DNA from: Pegoplata infirma
Lineage: Eukaryota > Arthropoda > Insecta > Diptera > Anthomyiidae
DNA: 64,000 nucleotides
Direction of reading: 5' to 3'
NCBI GenBank assembly: GCA_963921195.1
Contig: OY992537.1
Coordinates: 152,429,844 to 152,493,843 of the forward strand
Below are positions 11,729 through 22,652 of the stretch, piece by piece (position 1 is the stretch's first letter; each line of letters starts with the position of its first letter). Both the position numbers and the translations under genes were made by a program. The notes beneath the pieces are model-generated. The model made no database searches. It was given only the letters and a program-made list of their open reading frames with translations, and was not told where the DNA came from.

Positions 11729-12845
11729 CACTCAAAAAATTTCATGCATAAAAATACGAAGTATTATTTCGTAAAATTTTTTTCGTACATATTACGAAAT
11801 TTTTGTACATATTACGAAATTTTTGTAATTTTACGAAAACTTGGAATTTCGTAAAAATACAAATTTCGTTTATTTTACAAAGTACATTTCGTAGCCAAAA
11901 ATATACGAAATACTTCGTATCTTAACGAAATATTTCGTAATTTAACAAAATATTTTTCGGAAAAAAAAATCACAAAATCAAGGGTTTGATTTTTATTTAT
12001 CTGAATTACTAGATTTAACAATTAAAAAAATGGAATAACAAAAATTTGTTCCTTCTCTTTTTAATTTTTGTTTACGGTTTCTAATTTTAAATTATTTTCA
12101 GCATAACACAAAGTCAAATCACCCAAGATATATTTTTCAATGCAGTCTGTTAGGTGTTTTGACATTAGTGAGAAGTTATACGGGCATGTCACCGAGTCAA
12201 TTCCGTTTAGAAATGGAATTGAATGTTTGCTCGGGAAACTATTTTTTTCGTAAAGAAACCACTTTAAATTACAGTGAATATTTGGAAGTGTTTTGATTTG
12301 ATTTACATAAAAAAAAACTTCGTAATATGTACAAAATATTTTGTATGTTTACGAAATATTTCGTAATTATACAAAATATTTCGCATTTATACAAAATATT
12401 TCGTAACTTTACGAAATATTTTCGTTAAACTAAACATAATTCGTATTTACAAAAATAAAACTTCGTAATATGTACAAAAATATTTTGTATTTTTACAAAA
12501 TATTTCGTAATTATACAAAATATTTAGTAGTTATACAAAATATTTCGTAACTTTACGAAATATTTTCGTAAAAATAAACATAATTCGTATTTACAAAAAA
12601 AAACTTCGTAATATGTACGAAAATATTTAGTATTTTTACGAAATATTTCGTAGTTATACTAAATATTTCGTAAATTTACGAAATATTTTCGTATTTATTT
12701 CGTAAATATCACTAAAAAAACTTCGTAATATTTACGAAATGCCATAGGTAAATATTACGAAATATTTCGTTCCGGCAAAACCACGAAATATTTCGTACAA
12801 TGTACGAAGTATTTCGTTCATTTTACCTATGAAATTTTTTGAGTG
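11729..12845. mobile_element. CACTCAAAAAATTTC element with TACGAAAT array
   Basis: Ends CACTCAAAAAATTTCATGCA and TACCTATGAAATTTTTTGAGTG. The inside is dominated by CGTAA/TTACG words (for example CGAAATATTTCGTAATTTAC) in both arms, especially 11750-11950 and 12310-12830. Flanks show only a TT match, so superfamily is unsettled. A smaller element with similar ends and TA flanks lies at 27807-28036. Confidence 0.6.
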
Positions 12846-13540
12846 TTGGTACTTCGAAAATTAAAAAAAAAAACTTAGAAAATTTTTCAAAAATTTTTTT
12901 TCTTAAAACATTTTTTAATTATTTTTTTTATTAAAAACCGAAAAAAAGTTGCCAAAAAAATTTTGTGTCTGGGACTTAAAAACCAAAAATTTTGGAACTT
13001 TGAAAATTAAAAAAAAAAAAATAAAATAAAAAACATAGAAAGTTTTTTTTTCTGAAATTTAAAAAAAATTTTAAGACTTCAAAAATAGTGAAGCATTTTT
13101 TTTTTTAAACAATTTTAATGAAATTCTTTACACCAAAATGCAAAACGGAATTAAAAAAATATATGTTACATATGTGATCATATGTGTCCATATATTTACA
13201 TATGCCGCCAATTTTCGCATTTGCTTCATATCCCAGTAAAAACTTCTATTACCAAGTAATGAGGTTTTCGCCTTAAAATAGATGGTGGTAGCTAGTTACT
13301 AGGTTGGTGAAACACTCATTATTTTAACATGGCGATGTCATTGGAGTAATGACCGCATACCCACTCGCTTACGAAAATGCTACTGAAAAACTACATACAT
13401 TAGTACCACAAATAATGAGCTACTAGTAGCCCAAAAATAACTAGTTACCCACTCCTTACAAAAATGCTACCAACTAACAGCATACATTAGTCCTAAAAAT
13501 AAGTAGCTACCACTAGCCCAAAAATAACTCGTTACCCACT

Positions 13541-14561
13541 CACAGTGGGGAAAAATGGACTTTTTTTGTCCAATTTTGCCTACAGGTCGCAATTCTTAAC
13601 CGATTTTGACTTTTCTTTTTTTGTATTTTAGCTAATAAAATTCCGCATCAATCTGTCATGGTGGATTTTTGAAAAAAAATTTCGGATTACTTTTTATATT
13701 TTCCTAAAGTTCAGAAAATTTTAATTTTTTCAGTTTTTTTGCAATAAAAAATGTATTAGGCATGGGACGAATATGCTTTATGGACAAAATTAAAGGTATT
13801 GGAACCCCTTATCAACGACGTGATTGGTATTTAAAAATATATTATTATTTTGGTTTTTATAACCAGACAAACATTCAAGAATTTTCACTTTTAAAAGCTT
13901 ATATCTTAAAAAATAATGTACCAATTTCAATAAAATCTATTTTAGAATAAAGCTTATGTTTTGCTTAGTCATTATTGGTACACAAAATTTTTTGAAACAA
14001 ATATTTTTTTTTTTTGCTTAAATTTTACCTTATGATTTTTGGAATTTCAAAATTATTTTTTAGTCTGTTAAAAAAAAAAAAAGTTGTTACATTGTAAATT
14101 CGAAAAAAAGAGTTGCAAAAATACTTTATATACCAATAATGGTTAAGAAAATGATAAGCTTTAATTTAAAAAAAAATTTCATTGAAATTGGTACATTATT
14201 TAAAATGATATAGGTACTTAAAAGTGAACATTTTTAAGTTTTCAGATGTTTATAAAAACCAAAATAATAATAAATTAACAAATAATATTAATGTCATTTA
14301 TAAGGGGTTCAAATACCTTTAATTTTGTCTATTCGTCCCCTGCCTATTACATTTTTTAGAGCAAAAATTCTAAAAAAATTAATATTTTCTGAAATTTAAA
14401 AAAATATTGAAATAAAACAAAAATGATTTTTAGAAATCCACCATGACAGACCGATGAGGAATTTTATTAGCTTAATTTCAAAAAAAGAAAAACTGAAATC
14501 GGTTAAGAATTGCGACCTGTAGGCAAAATCGGACAAAAAAAGTAAATTTTTCCCCACTGTG
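13541..14561. mobile_element. Transib-like foldback, CACAGTG ends, copy 1
   Basis: Ends CACAGTGGGGAAAAATGGAC and TTTTTCCCCACTGTG, with the 5-bp duplication CCACT at 13536-13540 and 14562-14566. Removing the insert restores the host word TTACCCACTCCTTAC, which occurs elsewhere in the same host element. CACAGTG heptamer ends plus 5-bp duplications are the signature of Transib, the DNA transposon group related to RAG1. The arms are about 440-bp inverted repeats; no transposase is encoded, and the short ORF at 13762-13950 is part of an arm. Confidence 0.75.
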
Positions 14562-14616
14562 CCACTCCTTACAAAAATGCTGCCAAATAACAGCATACAT
14601 TAGTACCAAAAATTGG

Positions 14617-14915
14617 CCGTCATCCCTCAGAAAGGAATTGCGTCAAAAGTAAAATGTTCGCTTCATGCCTATTCGTCGGATGATAAAGTTCATGTTGAAC
14701 GCGGTTATTTCAAGAGCAACCAAGCGGGAAAATTCCTAAATGTAAGAAAAGCCAACGGAACCAATGTTTACGTTGATATCCATCCCTCCAAATGTTTGAT
14801 TGTAAAATTCAAATAATAAAAGGACCGAAAATATATCTTGGAACATCGTAGAAAGGGCAGGACCAATAACAAATTTACAGAAGCGACTGGGGCTCAGCCC
14901 ATGGAAATCGCATTA
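14617..14915 (+). pseudogene. RpL26: Ribosomal protein L26 fragment captured by transposon
   Basis: Translated in pieces this matches fly RpL26 from about residue 48 to the C-terminus. PSSLRKELRQK-stop-NVRFMPIRR is followed by a frameshift, DDKVHVERGYFKSNQAGKF, a loss of about 17 codons, KANGTNVYVDIHPSKC, then two stops, KDRKYILEHRRKGR and finally TEATGAQPMEIA. The normal terminal stop is changed to TTA. The GTNVYV-IHPSKC and AQPME-A tail are distinctive. The gene's first third is missing. It lies inside element A1. A2 keeps the first 53 bp, including the same premature stop, so the piece was already dead before both copies spread. It is non-functional. Confidence 0.85.
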
Positions 14916-15420
14916 AACACCATCTTAAGTTTTAGTCTATACAAGAGTTAGTAAGTTTTTAAGGGAAATACTGTCTATGATGGTTTTTTACCTTTTAACC
15001 GGTTTTAACATACTTTAAACAACAAGGCAAACAAATAAGTTAAATTAAAATTTGGAAAACGCCCCAAAATTTCTAGAAAAACAATTACAATTTAGAAAAA
15101 GCCAATTAAAATTCAGAAAACTTCAATAGAAGTTATGTAAAGACTAATTAAGGCTCATAAATCACTATCTGCTAGATCCAGGTTTTTAAAAATCAATTTG
15201 GTTTTCTAAACTTTAATTTGCCTGTTCCAAATTTTAATCAGAATTCCTGAATTTAAATTTCTGGTAACGGAGTTTTATTGGAAAAAGTAGAGAAATGTTA
15301 ATCTTTTTTAAGCTAAATGTGCAAGTTCTTTCTAAATTTTCTTTAGCATTTTTTAATTTTAATAAAAAAACTTTATTTGGACAACTTATGAAATATTTTA
15401 AATCGTATTTACCAGTAACC

Positions 15421-15575
15421 GATTCTGTATGAGGCTATCGGTAACTCATTATTTGTTAACAAGAAGTAACCGGTCCTGTATTAGGTTATCGGTAACTCAT
15501 TATTTGTTTATAAAAAGTAACCGGTTCTATATGAGGTTATCGGTAACTCATTATTTGTTAGCAAGAAGTAATCGA
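15421..15575. repeat. 57-bp tandem repeat (GTTATCGGTAACTCATTA)
   Basis: Three units contain GGTTATCGGTAACTCATTAT, TTGTTA and AGTAACCGG. The mirrored array in A2 is at about 37196-37367, also three units. The repeat is part of the element rather than host DNA. Confidence 0.75.
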
Positions 15576-15711
15576 GCAGGTAACGAGTCCTCATTACATA
15601 GAATGCAGGCGGTAATGGGGACTTATTACCAAGTTTTTACTGGGATATGTAATACATATGGACGAGCATATATGAATAATATATGAATAACATCTGACAT
15701 TTTTCACCTGG

Positions 15712-16755
15712 TATATGAAAAAAAAATCAAGAAATATTGCTTCATATATGTATTCATATGGAGCATATATGATCACATATTTTTCATATGTGATCGCATA
15801 TGAAACAAGTATGTGCATTAGAGTGTCCCTTATTTTGGAAATGTTGAGACGGTACCCCCTCATTTTTTTCCTTTTGACTAAAAAATAACTCAGGAAAAAT
15901 TTTACGCCCCTACGACCACGCCTTCCCTACGCGACGGGGCCGTAAAGAGCGGGGCCTTAAAAATCATTTTTCCATACAAAGCAAAAAAATTTTTTTTTGA
16001 TTTTTAATTTTTTTGTTATTAATTATTATATTACAAAAAATTTGATTTTGGTGGGATGAGGCTTTCAGTTCTAAAAAATTTTTCGAAAAAAAAAATTTAG
16101 AGCTTTTGGGGTCCTACAGTAAAATTTTTTTAAAAAATATTTTTTTTTAGTTTTGACAAGCAACCGTTTTAGTTGAATTGGTGCTTTTAATGATATATTT
16201 TCATAAAAAATATTATTCCTATCTGTGACATCTTTATCGTGATCTAAAAAAGGGTAAAAAATGCATTTTTGATGTTTTTCGATACACGATCAAGATGTCA
16301 CAGATATGATTAATATTTTTTTATGAATATATACCATACGTTGCTTGTCAAAACTAAAAAAAAAATTTTTTAAAAAAATTTTTTAAAAAAATTTTTACTG
16401 TAGGACCCCAAAAGCTTTAAATTTTTTTTTTCGAAAAATTTTTTAGAACTGAAAGCCTCATCCCACCAAAATCAAATTTTTTGTCATGAATAAGCTAACC
16501 AAGTAATATTATAATTAATAACAAAAAAATTAAAAATCAAAAAAAAATTTTTTGGTTTGTATGGAAAAATTATTTTTAAGGCCCCGTTCTTTAAGGCCCC
16601 GTCGCGTAGGGAAGGCGTGGTCGTAGGGGCGTAAAATTTTTCCTGAGTTAGTTTTTAGTCAAAAGGAAAAAAATGAGGGGGTACCGTCTCAACATTTCCA
16701 ACATTTCCAAAATAAGGGACACTCTAATGTGCATATATGAACATTTTTCACCGGG
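15712..16755 (-). mobile_element. Inverted half of CCCGGTGAAAAATG element, split by FB4
   Basis: Without FB4 the reverse complement reads CCCGGTGAAAAATGTTCATA, then CATATGAAAAATATGTGATC, then TTCTTGATTTTTTTTTCATA, the same as the left end of the copy at 28604. It abuts the right end of the 8098-15711 element. Only one terminus is present (16755). Confidence 0.6.
15819..16726. mobile_element. hAT foldback FB4 (TAGAGTGTCCC)
   Basis: Ends TAGAGTGTCCCTTATTTTGG and complement, perfect 8-bp duplication ATGTGCAT (15811-15818, 16727-16734). Arms of over 400 bp pair almost fully (for example GGCGTGGTCGTAGGGGCGTA in both) around a centre near 16250. A second copy, split by another insertion, is at 28424-28601 plus 38795-39336. 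Confidence 0.85.
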
Positions 16756-16779
16756 CTATCACAAAACTTAGCATAACTC

Positions 16780-17051
16780 CCCAGTGAAAAATGTTCAAAT
16801 GTGAATCATATATATTTCACATATGATTACATATATGAACATATATATTTAATATATGAGCATATACAAATTGGCGGCATATGGACAGACATACATGAAA
16901 CATATATGAACACATATGCACATATATGAACCCATGCCATATATGTACACATGCCGCCAATTTTCGCATGTGTAACATATATTTACATATATGAACATAC
17001 ATGTCCATATTTGAACCACATATGATTCATATATGAACATTTTTCACCGGG
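16780..17051. mobile_element. CCCAGTGAAAAATG MITE, unit 1
   Basis: Ends CCCAGTGAAAAATGTTCAAA and ATGAACATTTTTCACCGGG with TC on both sides. The body is almost pure alternation of CATATATG words and contains GCCGCCAATTTTCGCATGTG. A near-identical neighbour begins 21 bp downstream. Confidence 0.75.
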
Positions 17052-17072
17052 TCATTAATTTTTTAACCGATT

Positions 17073-17346
17073 CCCAGTGAAAAATGTTCAAATGTGAATC
17101 ATATATATTTCACATATGATTACATATATGAACATATATATTTAATATATGAGCATATGCGAAAATTGGCGGCATGTGGACAGACATATATGAAACATAT
17201 ATGAACACATATGCACATATATGAACCCATGCCATATATGTACATATGCCGCCAATTTTCGCATGTGTAACATATATTTACATATATGAACATACATGTT
17301 CATATTTGGACCACATATGATTCATATATGAACATTTTTCACCGGG
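17073..17346. mobile_element. CCCAGTGAAAAATG MITE, unit 2
   Basis: Same structure and about the same length as unit 1, flanked by TT on both sides. Different flanking dinucleotides for the two neighbours argue for separate insertions rather than a simple tandem duplication, although the short spacer leaves this open. Confidence 0.75.
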
Positions 17347-17741
17347 TTGTTATGTTTTTTGGTGTTTTGGAAAGCTACCCAGGTAGAAAAATACAACCGT
17401 TAAAACGCTTTTAAAGCGCTTTGTATGGTAGTACGAATACTCTCAGACCATACTGAAAACCATCCTCAGAGCACTTTCAGACAGTCCTAATGATAACACC
17501 GTTAGACGGTTTATTTGAAGCGTTTTTAAAGACATTTATAATAATGATTTTAGAACGCTTCGTTATAGCGCTTTTAAAGCATTGCAAAAACCAAAAATGT
17601 ATCACTTTTGAAACGGTATGTAAAGCAATTTTAAAGTGCTTTATATGCAAAAAAAAAGCAATTTACAAGCATTTCAGATAAAAAAACCTAAAGTAATTTT
17701 CCACCAATTTAAAAACCAAATTAAAGTTTATTTTTGTCATC

Positions 17742-18104
17742 ATGATTTTAAAAAATGTAATGGAAATTGAACAGTATAGGCGTTTTTTTTATTCTTTATA
17801 CAGCTTGTCGTATTTTGTCGTCCAGCAAATTAGCTACTTTAAAAGCGGTTTATGCGAAGGCAATTTAAAAAAAATTGTGGAAATAATGCCACATTTTTAT
17901 GGTCCTAATTGCCAAACAATGAATTTTCACAACCGTATTCACGTCGTGGATGATGTAGTTAATATGGAAGCGCCAATATCCCAGTTTTCTGCTTTCGATT
18001 TTGAAAACAGTCTAGGTTTCTTAAAATCAATTGTTAATGCTCCAAACAACGTATTTGCGTATTGCGTATTTTTCATACAAATTCTCAAATTAAAACACCA
18101 TTAA
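17742..18104 (+). pseudogene. CACTA-like transposon protein, middle part
   Basis: The 120-residue frame contains PHFYGPNCQTMNFHNRIHVV, DDVV, then SQFSAFDFENSLGFLKSIV. This resembles the conserved region NVH-x-HL-x-DDV-x-GPL-x-FSAFPFEN-x-LG-x-LK seen near the C-terminus of animal CACTA/EnSpm-type proteins (DUF4218-like), from memory of the family. The canonical GPLD before FSAF reads APIS here. The frame starts without the catalytic part and ends in a stop before the C-terminal segment continues in another frame, so the gene is broken. Confidence 0.6.
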
Positions 18105-18144
18105 AACACTCTACAAGAACACAAAATATTCTCTAGGTAAAATA

Positions 18145-18501
18145 ATGGAATCTACTGAAACAAAATTGGTGTTTTCGTTTATTAATATTCAAGGTTTTCG
18201 TATTGCTGCCTCTCATCCTGATAACGTATGCCTACTTAGTAATGGGAAAATTATGATAGTAAATCAAATTTTTAGTACAAAACGAGCTAAACACAAATCT
18301 GATAGTATATTTTTAATAGGCAATGTTTTCAATGAAATGAACGATTTTTTTGATTACCCAATTTCATCAAAAGATATAGGGCTGTATAAGGTTAAACATT
18401 TGGATAAAAATGTAATTGAAATAAACATTAATATGGTAGAAGTTAAGTGTATTCTTTCTAAATTTTGTAACGAAACAATTGCTATAACTCTTTTACATTA
18501 A
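18145..18501 (+). pseudogene. CACTA-like transposon protein, C-terminal part
   Basis: The 118-residue frame reads ASHPDNVCLLSNGKIMIVNQ, then SIFLIGNVFNEMNDFFDYPI, SSKDIGLYKV and ends AITLLH. The order D-N-CCLL-G-I, IVG-F...FFTYP, SS-LGIY and a final IPLLH is the usual tail that follows the DUF4218-like segment in these insect transposon proteins. It is in a different frame from 17742-18104, with about 40 bp between, so a frameshift or lost intron separates them. The true start of this segment is upstream; the ATG is incidental. Confidence 0.6.
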
Positions 18502-18895
18502 TAATAATAAAACTTAAAATTATTAAAAATAAAGAAAAATGTATGTGAATATTATTTTATAAAAGTTAATAATTTCGACGGCATTTTTGGTTGTCGTAAA
18601 CCATATTTAAAAAGTAGTGTAAAAAAATGTTGTAAAAAAATTGTATTCCTAAACCAACATAAATTTGGCGAAAAAGTAATCTCAAAAAGCTTTTTCAAAA
18701 CGTTCATAAAGCGTTATGAAATAATGCTTTAAAAATGCTTTATTTTTGATAAGTCATGACTTTTTTTTTACCGTCATGAATTTATACTTGGAAGTGCTTT
18801 AAAAATGCTATTTTTTTATTACCGTCATGAGTTTCTACTTTGGAGTGCTTTAAAAACGCTTTTTTTTATAACCGTCATGAATTTCTACTTGGGTA

Positions 18896-19489
18896 CTTTA
18901 CTATACTACTTTACTATAAAAGAAAAATTATTTAATGATGCACTTTCAACTTAGAGTGTAAAGAATATGACAAATTTTTTTAAAAATCGGTTTTTTTTTA
19001 CTTAAACGATCGTAGCTCAGCCAATTTTTATCGATTTTTAATATTTTTGTTTTGTTCAAAAGGTAAGTTCGGTTGCAAACTAACAAAGTAATAATTTTTT
19101 AAAATTGTAATTTAAGAATTGGCGTTTTTCAACACATTTGCCAATAAAAACGTACTTAACGAAGTGATCCAGAAAAACTATGAGTACTCTATGGACTCCA
19201 ACCAACCTGAATTTTCATATGAGAACCCCTGCATATTTTATTTTTGGTATTTTATAGCACATTGTAATCAAAGTCAAAAATGTAGCTGTTGTCAAACCAT
19301 GAACAACGTAAAGCATAATGTTAAGATCGGACTTAAAATGGCGACGCAGTGAATTAAAAACTAAAAGAGCGACGGCCAGAGGCGTGGCAAAAAAAAAAAT
19401 TTTTTGGAATCGTCAAATAATCTTTTAATTCTAGGGGTTAACTGGCAAAACTTTTTTTGAGCGACCCACCCTAGTGTACATTTATAAAT
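18896..19489. other. Unassigned AT-rich stretch
   Basis: No gene supported. A 77-codon ORF (19119-19352) matches no family I know. Near its right end GAGCGACCCACCCTA (19460-19473) looks like one end of a hAT element, but no partner or duplication was found. Confidence 0.35.
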
Positions 19490-19497
19490 ATAAGTAT

Positions 19498-20914
19498 TAG
19501 GGCGGGTCGATTTTTTTTTGTCACAAATCGTATAGCAAAAACATAATCTACAAGAAATTCTAAGAACATTTCCCAAAGAAACCATGTTTCTAAAATCAAA
19601 CCCTATACCGCACATGAAGATTAGTCCGTCCGTCCTTTTTTTCATAAGCAAAACATAGAACTTGACTCTTTTTTAGTGTTTGTGTTAATTTTTGGGCTTT
19701 GGTGTGCTCTGAGGTATATAGTAAAATTTTATTGGCAACATTTTTGTAAAACATTTCATCCCACCCTCCCCCTCTTTCGGGGTGTTTTTTGCGATTTGGT
19801 AGAATAGAGCCGAAAAATACCGTTATGAGAGGGAGATAGAGGGTCAATATATTTCACAAAAATATTTGCCATAATATTTTCTACAAAGTTGCTGAACATA
19901 CCCTACACCTCAGATGTAAAGAAAACATAGTTTTATGTACCGATGTGCTGCAAGAGCATATCCAGCGGCAATTAGTAAAACATAATTCGAACAATTTTGG
20001 GGATTATGACCTGCAAGTATATTAGACATAATCCCTGAAATGGAAAAATAAATAATTATATTGACTTGTAATGAAAACACCACAGACGAAAAATTATAAT
20101 AAGAAATTTTAACATTAAATCGCTGCTTTTTTGGTTTAACGATAATTTTAATTTTACTCCATTGTTTTGTATGTTAATTATTTTTTTTAGTAAATAAAAG
20201 TATGTAATTGAGGATCATAAAGATATTTCGTCAACAAAAAAAAAACACATAGATACTTTTGTGGGATGAAATTGGAGAGTTGCATATCGAAGAGGAAAAA
20301 AGCTTTTTTCGATAAAAATTTTTGATAACTGAATATTTTTTTTACATCAGTAATTGATTTATTTTGAGAAAAATTTTTTTTTTTTTAATTTTTGTAAAAA
20401 AAAATTTCGGGTGTAAATTATTTTGAGCGTAATTTTTTTTTTGAGTGTAATATTTTTTTTTTAGTTTTTTGAGGGACAAAAATAGTTTCTAAAATATTTT
20501 TTTTGGTTTAACATTCCTTTTCAATGCGTGTTTAGCGTTATTTTCAACACAGGAGTTCGGGTTAAAACCCATCTGAAATTCCCAATTGTGCTAATAACTT
20601 ATGAACCGAACCACTGGACAGATTTCGCTGAAATTTAGTATTAATCTGACCGGTAGTATAACAAATATATACGCAGCGCTTCAACAGCTTGCCGTATATA
20701 TTTTTCATTCTTCCGCCAACATTTGAAAGTTAGCGTGTTTCACACATACAGAAAGACAGACGGACGGACGGATTTTCATGACGTTAGGCGCGGTATAGGG
20801 TTTGATTTTAGACCAATGGTTTCTTTGGAAAAGTTTCTTAGAATTTCTTGTAGATATTGTTTTTGCTATGCGATTTTTCAGTTTTCTTCGATCCATAAAA
20901 ATCGACCCGCCCTA
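19498..20914. mobile_element. hAT foldback FB5 (TAGGGCGGGTCG)
   Basis: Ends TAGGGCGGGTCGATTTTTTT and complement, perfect 8-bp duplication ATAAGTAT (19490-19497, 20915-20922). Arms share CAAGAAATTCTAAGAAC-type sequence and a GTCCGTCC/GGACGGAC motif. The ends are close to those of FB1, so both belong to one family. No ORF above noise. Confidence 0.82.
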
Positions 20915-21202
20915 ATAAGTATACTTTATAAATGTGCGGAAATATTTTTGAACCATTAAAAAAAAATTATAAAAATATAAAACTGGCATATTTAGGGGAT
21001 AATGTAACGTATAAAATTGTTATCTTTCCCAGATGGGAATTTAATTCACTGTTATCGAAATTATATTTAGTATAAGACATCAACCTATTAATTAAATGTA
21101 AATAAATTTTAAAAATAAACCTATTTAATGAAGCACATAAGTATACTTCTAAATGTCATTTATTTATACATGTATATTGGGTCGGATCGATTTGAGCTTT
21201 TT

Positions 21203-21808
21203 ATACCCTCCACTTAGTGATAGAGGGTATATATAAGTTTGTCATTCCGTTTGTAACTCATCGAAATATCGGTCTGGGACCCCATAAAGTGTATATATTT
21301 ATGATGCCCGATCGATTTTAAGACATTCCAGCGATGTCCGTCTGTCCGTCTGTCTGTCTGTCTGTGGAAAATGCTGTCGCGGACAAAATATTACACAGGG
21401 ATGACTGAAACTTAACATATTTATTGGAAGTTCTCCCGAGAAGTTTGGTATTGCATTTGAGCGATATCGGTTCAGCGGTTCAAAAGTTATGAACGAAAAT
21501 GTAAGCACACCTCAAAAATTTCAGTTCATTCAACATAACCTTAAAATACAAAATGCTTTAATTCGGCTTCTGGTTGCATTAATTGAACACTAAATGGTAC
21601 TTAAACAAGTACGAACATATTTTTTGACAAAAAAAGAAAAAAATCGCGGATTTTTTTTACCAACATTTTTTTTCGCGGAATTTTTTTTTTCAAATTTTTT
21701 TTTCAAAAGTAATTTCCTTTTAAATAAAGTTATTTGCAATAATATTTTTGAAATTGTGGAGGGTATCACTACATTCGGCAAGGCCGAATTTAATTTTTTA
21801 CTTGTTTT
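21203..21808 (+). mobile_element. DINE-1/mini-me Helentron, intact copy A
   Basis: Runs from ATACCCTCCACTTAGTGATA to a perfect 3' hairpin ATTCGGC-AAG-GCCGAAT (21773-21789), followed by TTTACTTGTTTT. The mini-me core is at about 21254-21290 and the GTCY microsatellite at 21336-21365. GTGGAGGGTAT near the 3' end is complementary to the 5' end. It is the empty-site control for the Tc1-like insertion in copy B (56839). Confidence 0.8.
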
Positions 21809-21873
21809 ATTTCACATACGACTAAATAAACAAAAAAAAACTAAGATTTATATAAACTTAAATATTTTTATTT

Positions 21874-22131
21874 CCCGAGTAAAAAAATTGTATGCTGAAA
21901 CGTGTTATCTTATAAAATTCCCGAGTAAAAAAAATTGTATGGTAAAACATGTTATCTTATAAAATTATATATAATTAATTGGATCTGATTTTGCTAAATT
22001 TCATCCGAAAATTGGCCGCGCCAAAGTTATCTCATAACATCTTATAATATATGAAGTTACAGTTTAATATTTGATTGTATGTGATTTCATCCAGAAATTG
22101 GCCGCGCCAAAGTTATCCCAAATTATCTATT
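21874..22131 (+). mobile_element. CCCGAGTAAAA left ends, two in a row
   Basis: CCCGAGTAAAAAAATTGTATG at 21874 is followed 46 bp later by a second, near-identical left end at 21920. The second continues with ATTTCATCCGAAAATTGGCC units up to 22131, where yet another left end (22132) begins. This matches the first 210 bp of the complete element at 45564-47784. The continuation of the 21920 element seems to resume at 44874. Confidence 0.6.
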
Positions 22132-22160
22132 CCCGAGTAAAAATTAATACATATAATTTT

Positions 22161-22652
22161 TAGAGTCCGACTCCGGAATATTCGGTCTCGGTTTCGGCCG
22201 AATAATAGGGTTTCGGCCTCTATTCGGTATTCGGCAAAATTTTGGCTGAATATTAGCCGAAACCGAAACTTTTTTGGTATTTTAAAAAATTTGTAAAAAA
22301 GTCGGTGAATTTTTTGATTTCGTATTTCATTACACTTGTTTCAGTTCAATTGAATGAATGTTACAAGTTTATGTAATAAATGTAAAACTGTTTCAGTTCA
22401 AAAATTATTTTCTCCAATTTTTTTGTAAGTTTTTTAAAAAACATATTTTTTTTTCAAAAATACAACAATTCCTATGGTTTAAAAGCATTATATGCTGTAT
22501 ATTAATCTTTAACAACTTTTTAATAATTTTATTCATGAGAGGCGGTAATTTTTTTAAAGTTTCGGTTTCGGTTCGGTTTCGGCCGAATATTACTTTTTCA
22601 GCCGAATATTCGGTTCGGTTCGGCCTCGAAAACTGGTTTCGGTCGGACTCTA
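22161..22652. mobile_element. hAT MITE, TAGAGTCCGAC with CGGCCGAA repeats
   Basis: Ends TAGAGTCCGACTCCGGAATA and GGTCGGACTCTA, perfect 8-bp duplication ATAATTTT (22153-22160, 22653-22660). Dense CGGCCGAATATTCGG words fill both sides. Relative of 53219-54292. Confidence 0.83.

Larger units (their letters stand above)
13232..15644 (+). mobile_element. CCCAGTAAAAAC element A1 carrying RpL26 fragment
   Basis: Ends CCCAGTAAAAACTTCTATTA and GGTAATTTAC-like ...AAGTTTTTACTGGG, flanked by AT. Internal sequence repeats AATAATGAG/GTTACCxA words. It is matched along its length by A2 (37138-38736) in the opposite orientation. It contains a CACAGTG-ended insertion (13541-14561) and a piece of ribosomal protein L26. 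Comparing the hosts of A1 and A2 gives empty sites for both and shows a 2-bp duplication. Confidence 0.8.
8098..15711. mobile_element. CCCGGTGAAAAATG element, copy 1 (host of nest)
   Basis: Left end CCCGGTGAAAAATGTTCATA and right end ACATTTTTCACCTGG, both flanked by TA. The element's own sequence is rich in CATATATG words plus poly-A with 'GGGACTTA' phrases. It is interrupted by FB1 (8265), FB2 (9483), a CACTCAAAA element (11729) and a CCCAGTAAAAAC element (13232). A paralogous copy with the same order lies at 28604-38792. No ORF of its own. Family assignment to CACTA-like is inference from the shared CCC ends and 2-bp duplication. Confidence 0.65.
17378..18893 (+). mobile_element. CACTA/EnSpm-like element with ORF remnants
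   Basis: Ends CCCAGGTAGAAAAATACAAC and GACGGTTATA-side ...GAATTTCTACTTGGG, flanked by TA (17376-17377, 18894-18895). Subterminal repeats of GCTTTTAAAGCG/CGCTTTAAA type occur at both sides (17410-17640, 18690-18870). It encloses two broken reading frames from one transposon protein (next two entries). It is the only member of the CCC-ended group here with coding remnants, and so may show which superfamily the rest belong to. Confidence 0.7.

Noticed and set aside
13762..13950. 62-codon ORF in the CACAGTG foldback as a transposase piece
   Set aside because: It lies within the inverted arm, its complement is present in the other arm, and it shows no catalytic motif.
8098..16755. One single CCCGGTG element spanning 8098 to 16755
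   Set aside because: The outer ends pair well, but an internal right end at 15711 has the matching TA flank and 16756 does not, so two adjacent pieces fit better.
19119..19352. 77-codon ORF MAFFNTFANK...
   Set aside because: Composition is somewhat protein-like with a cysteine cluster, but I recognise no family, and neighbouring DNA is repeat; too weak to call.
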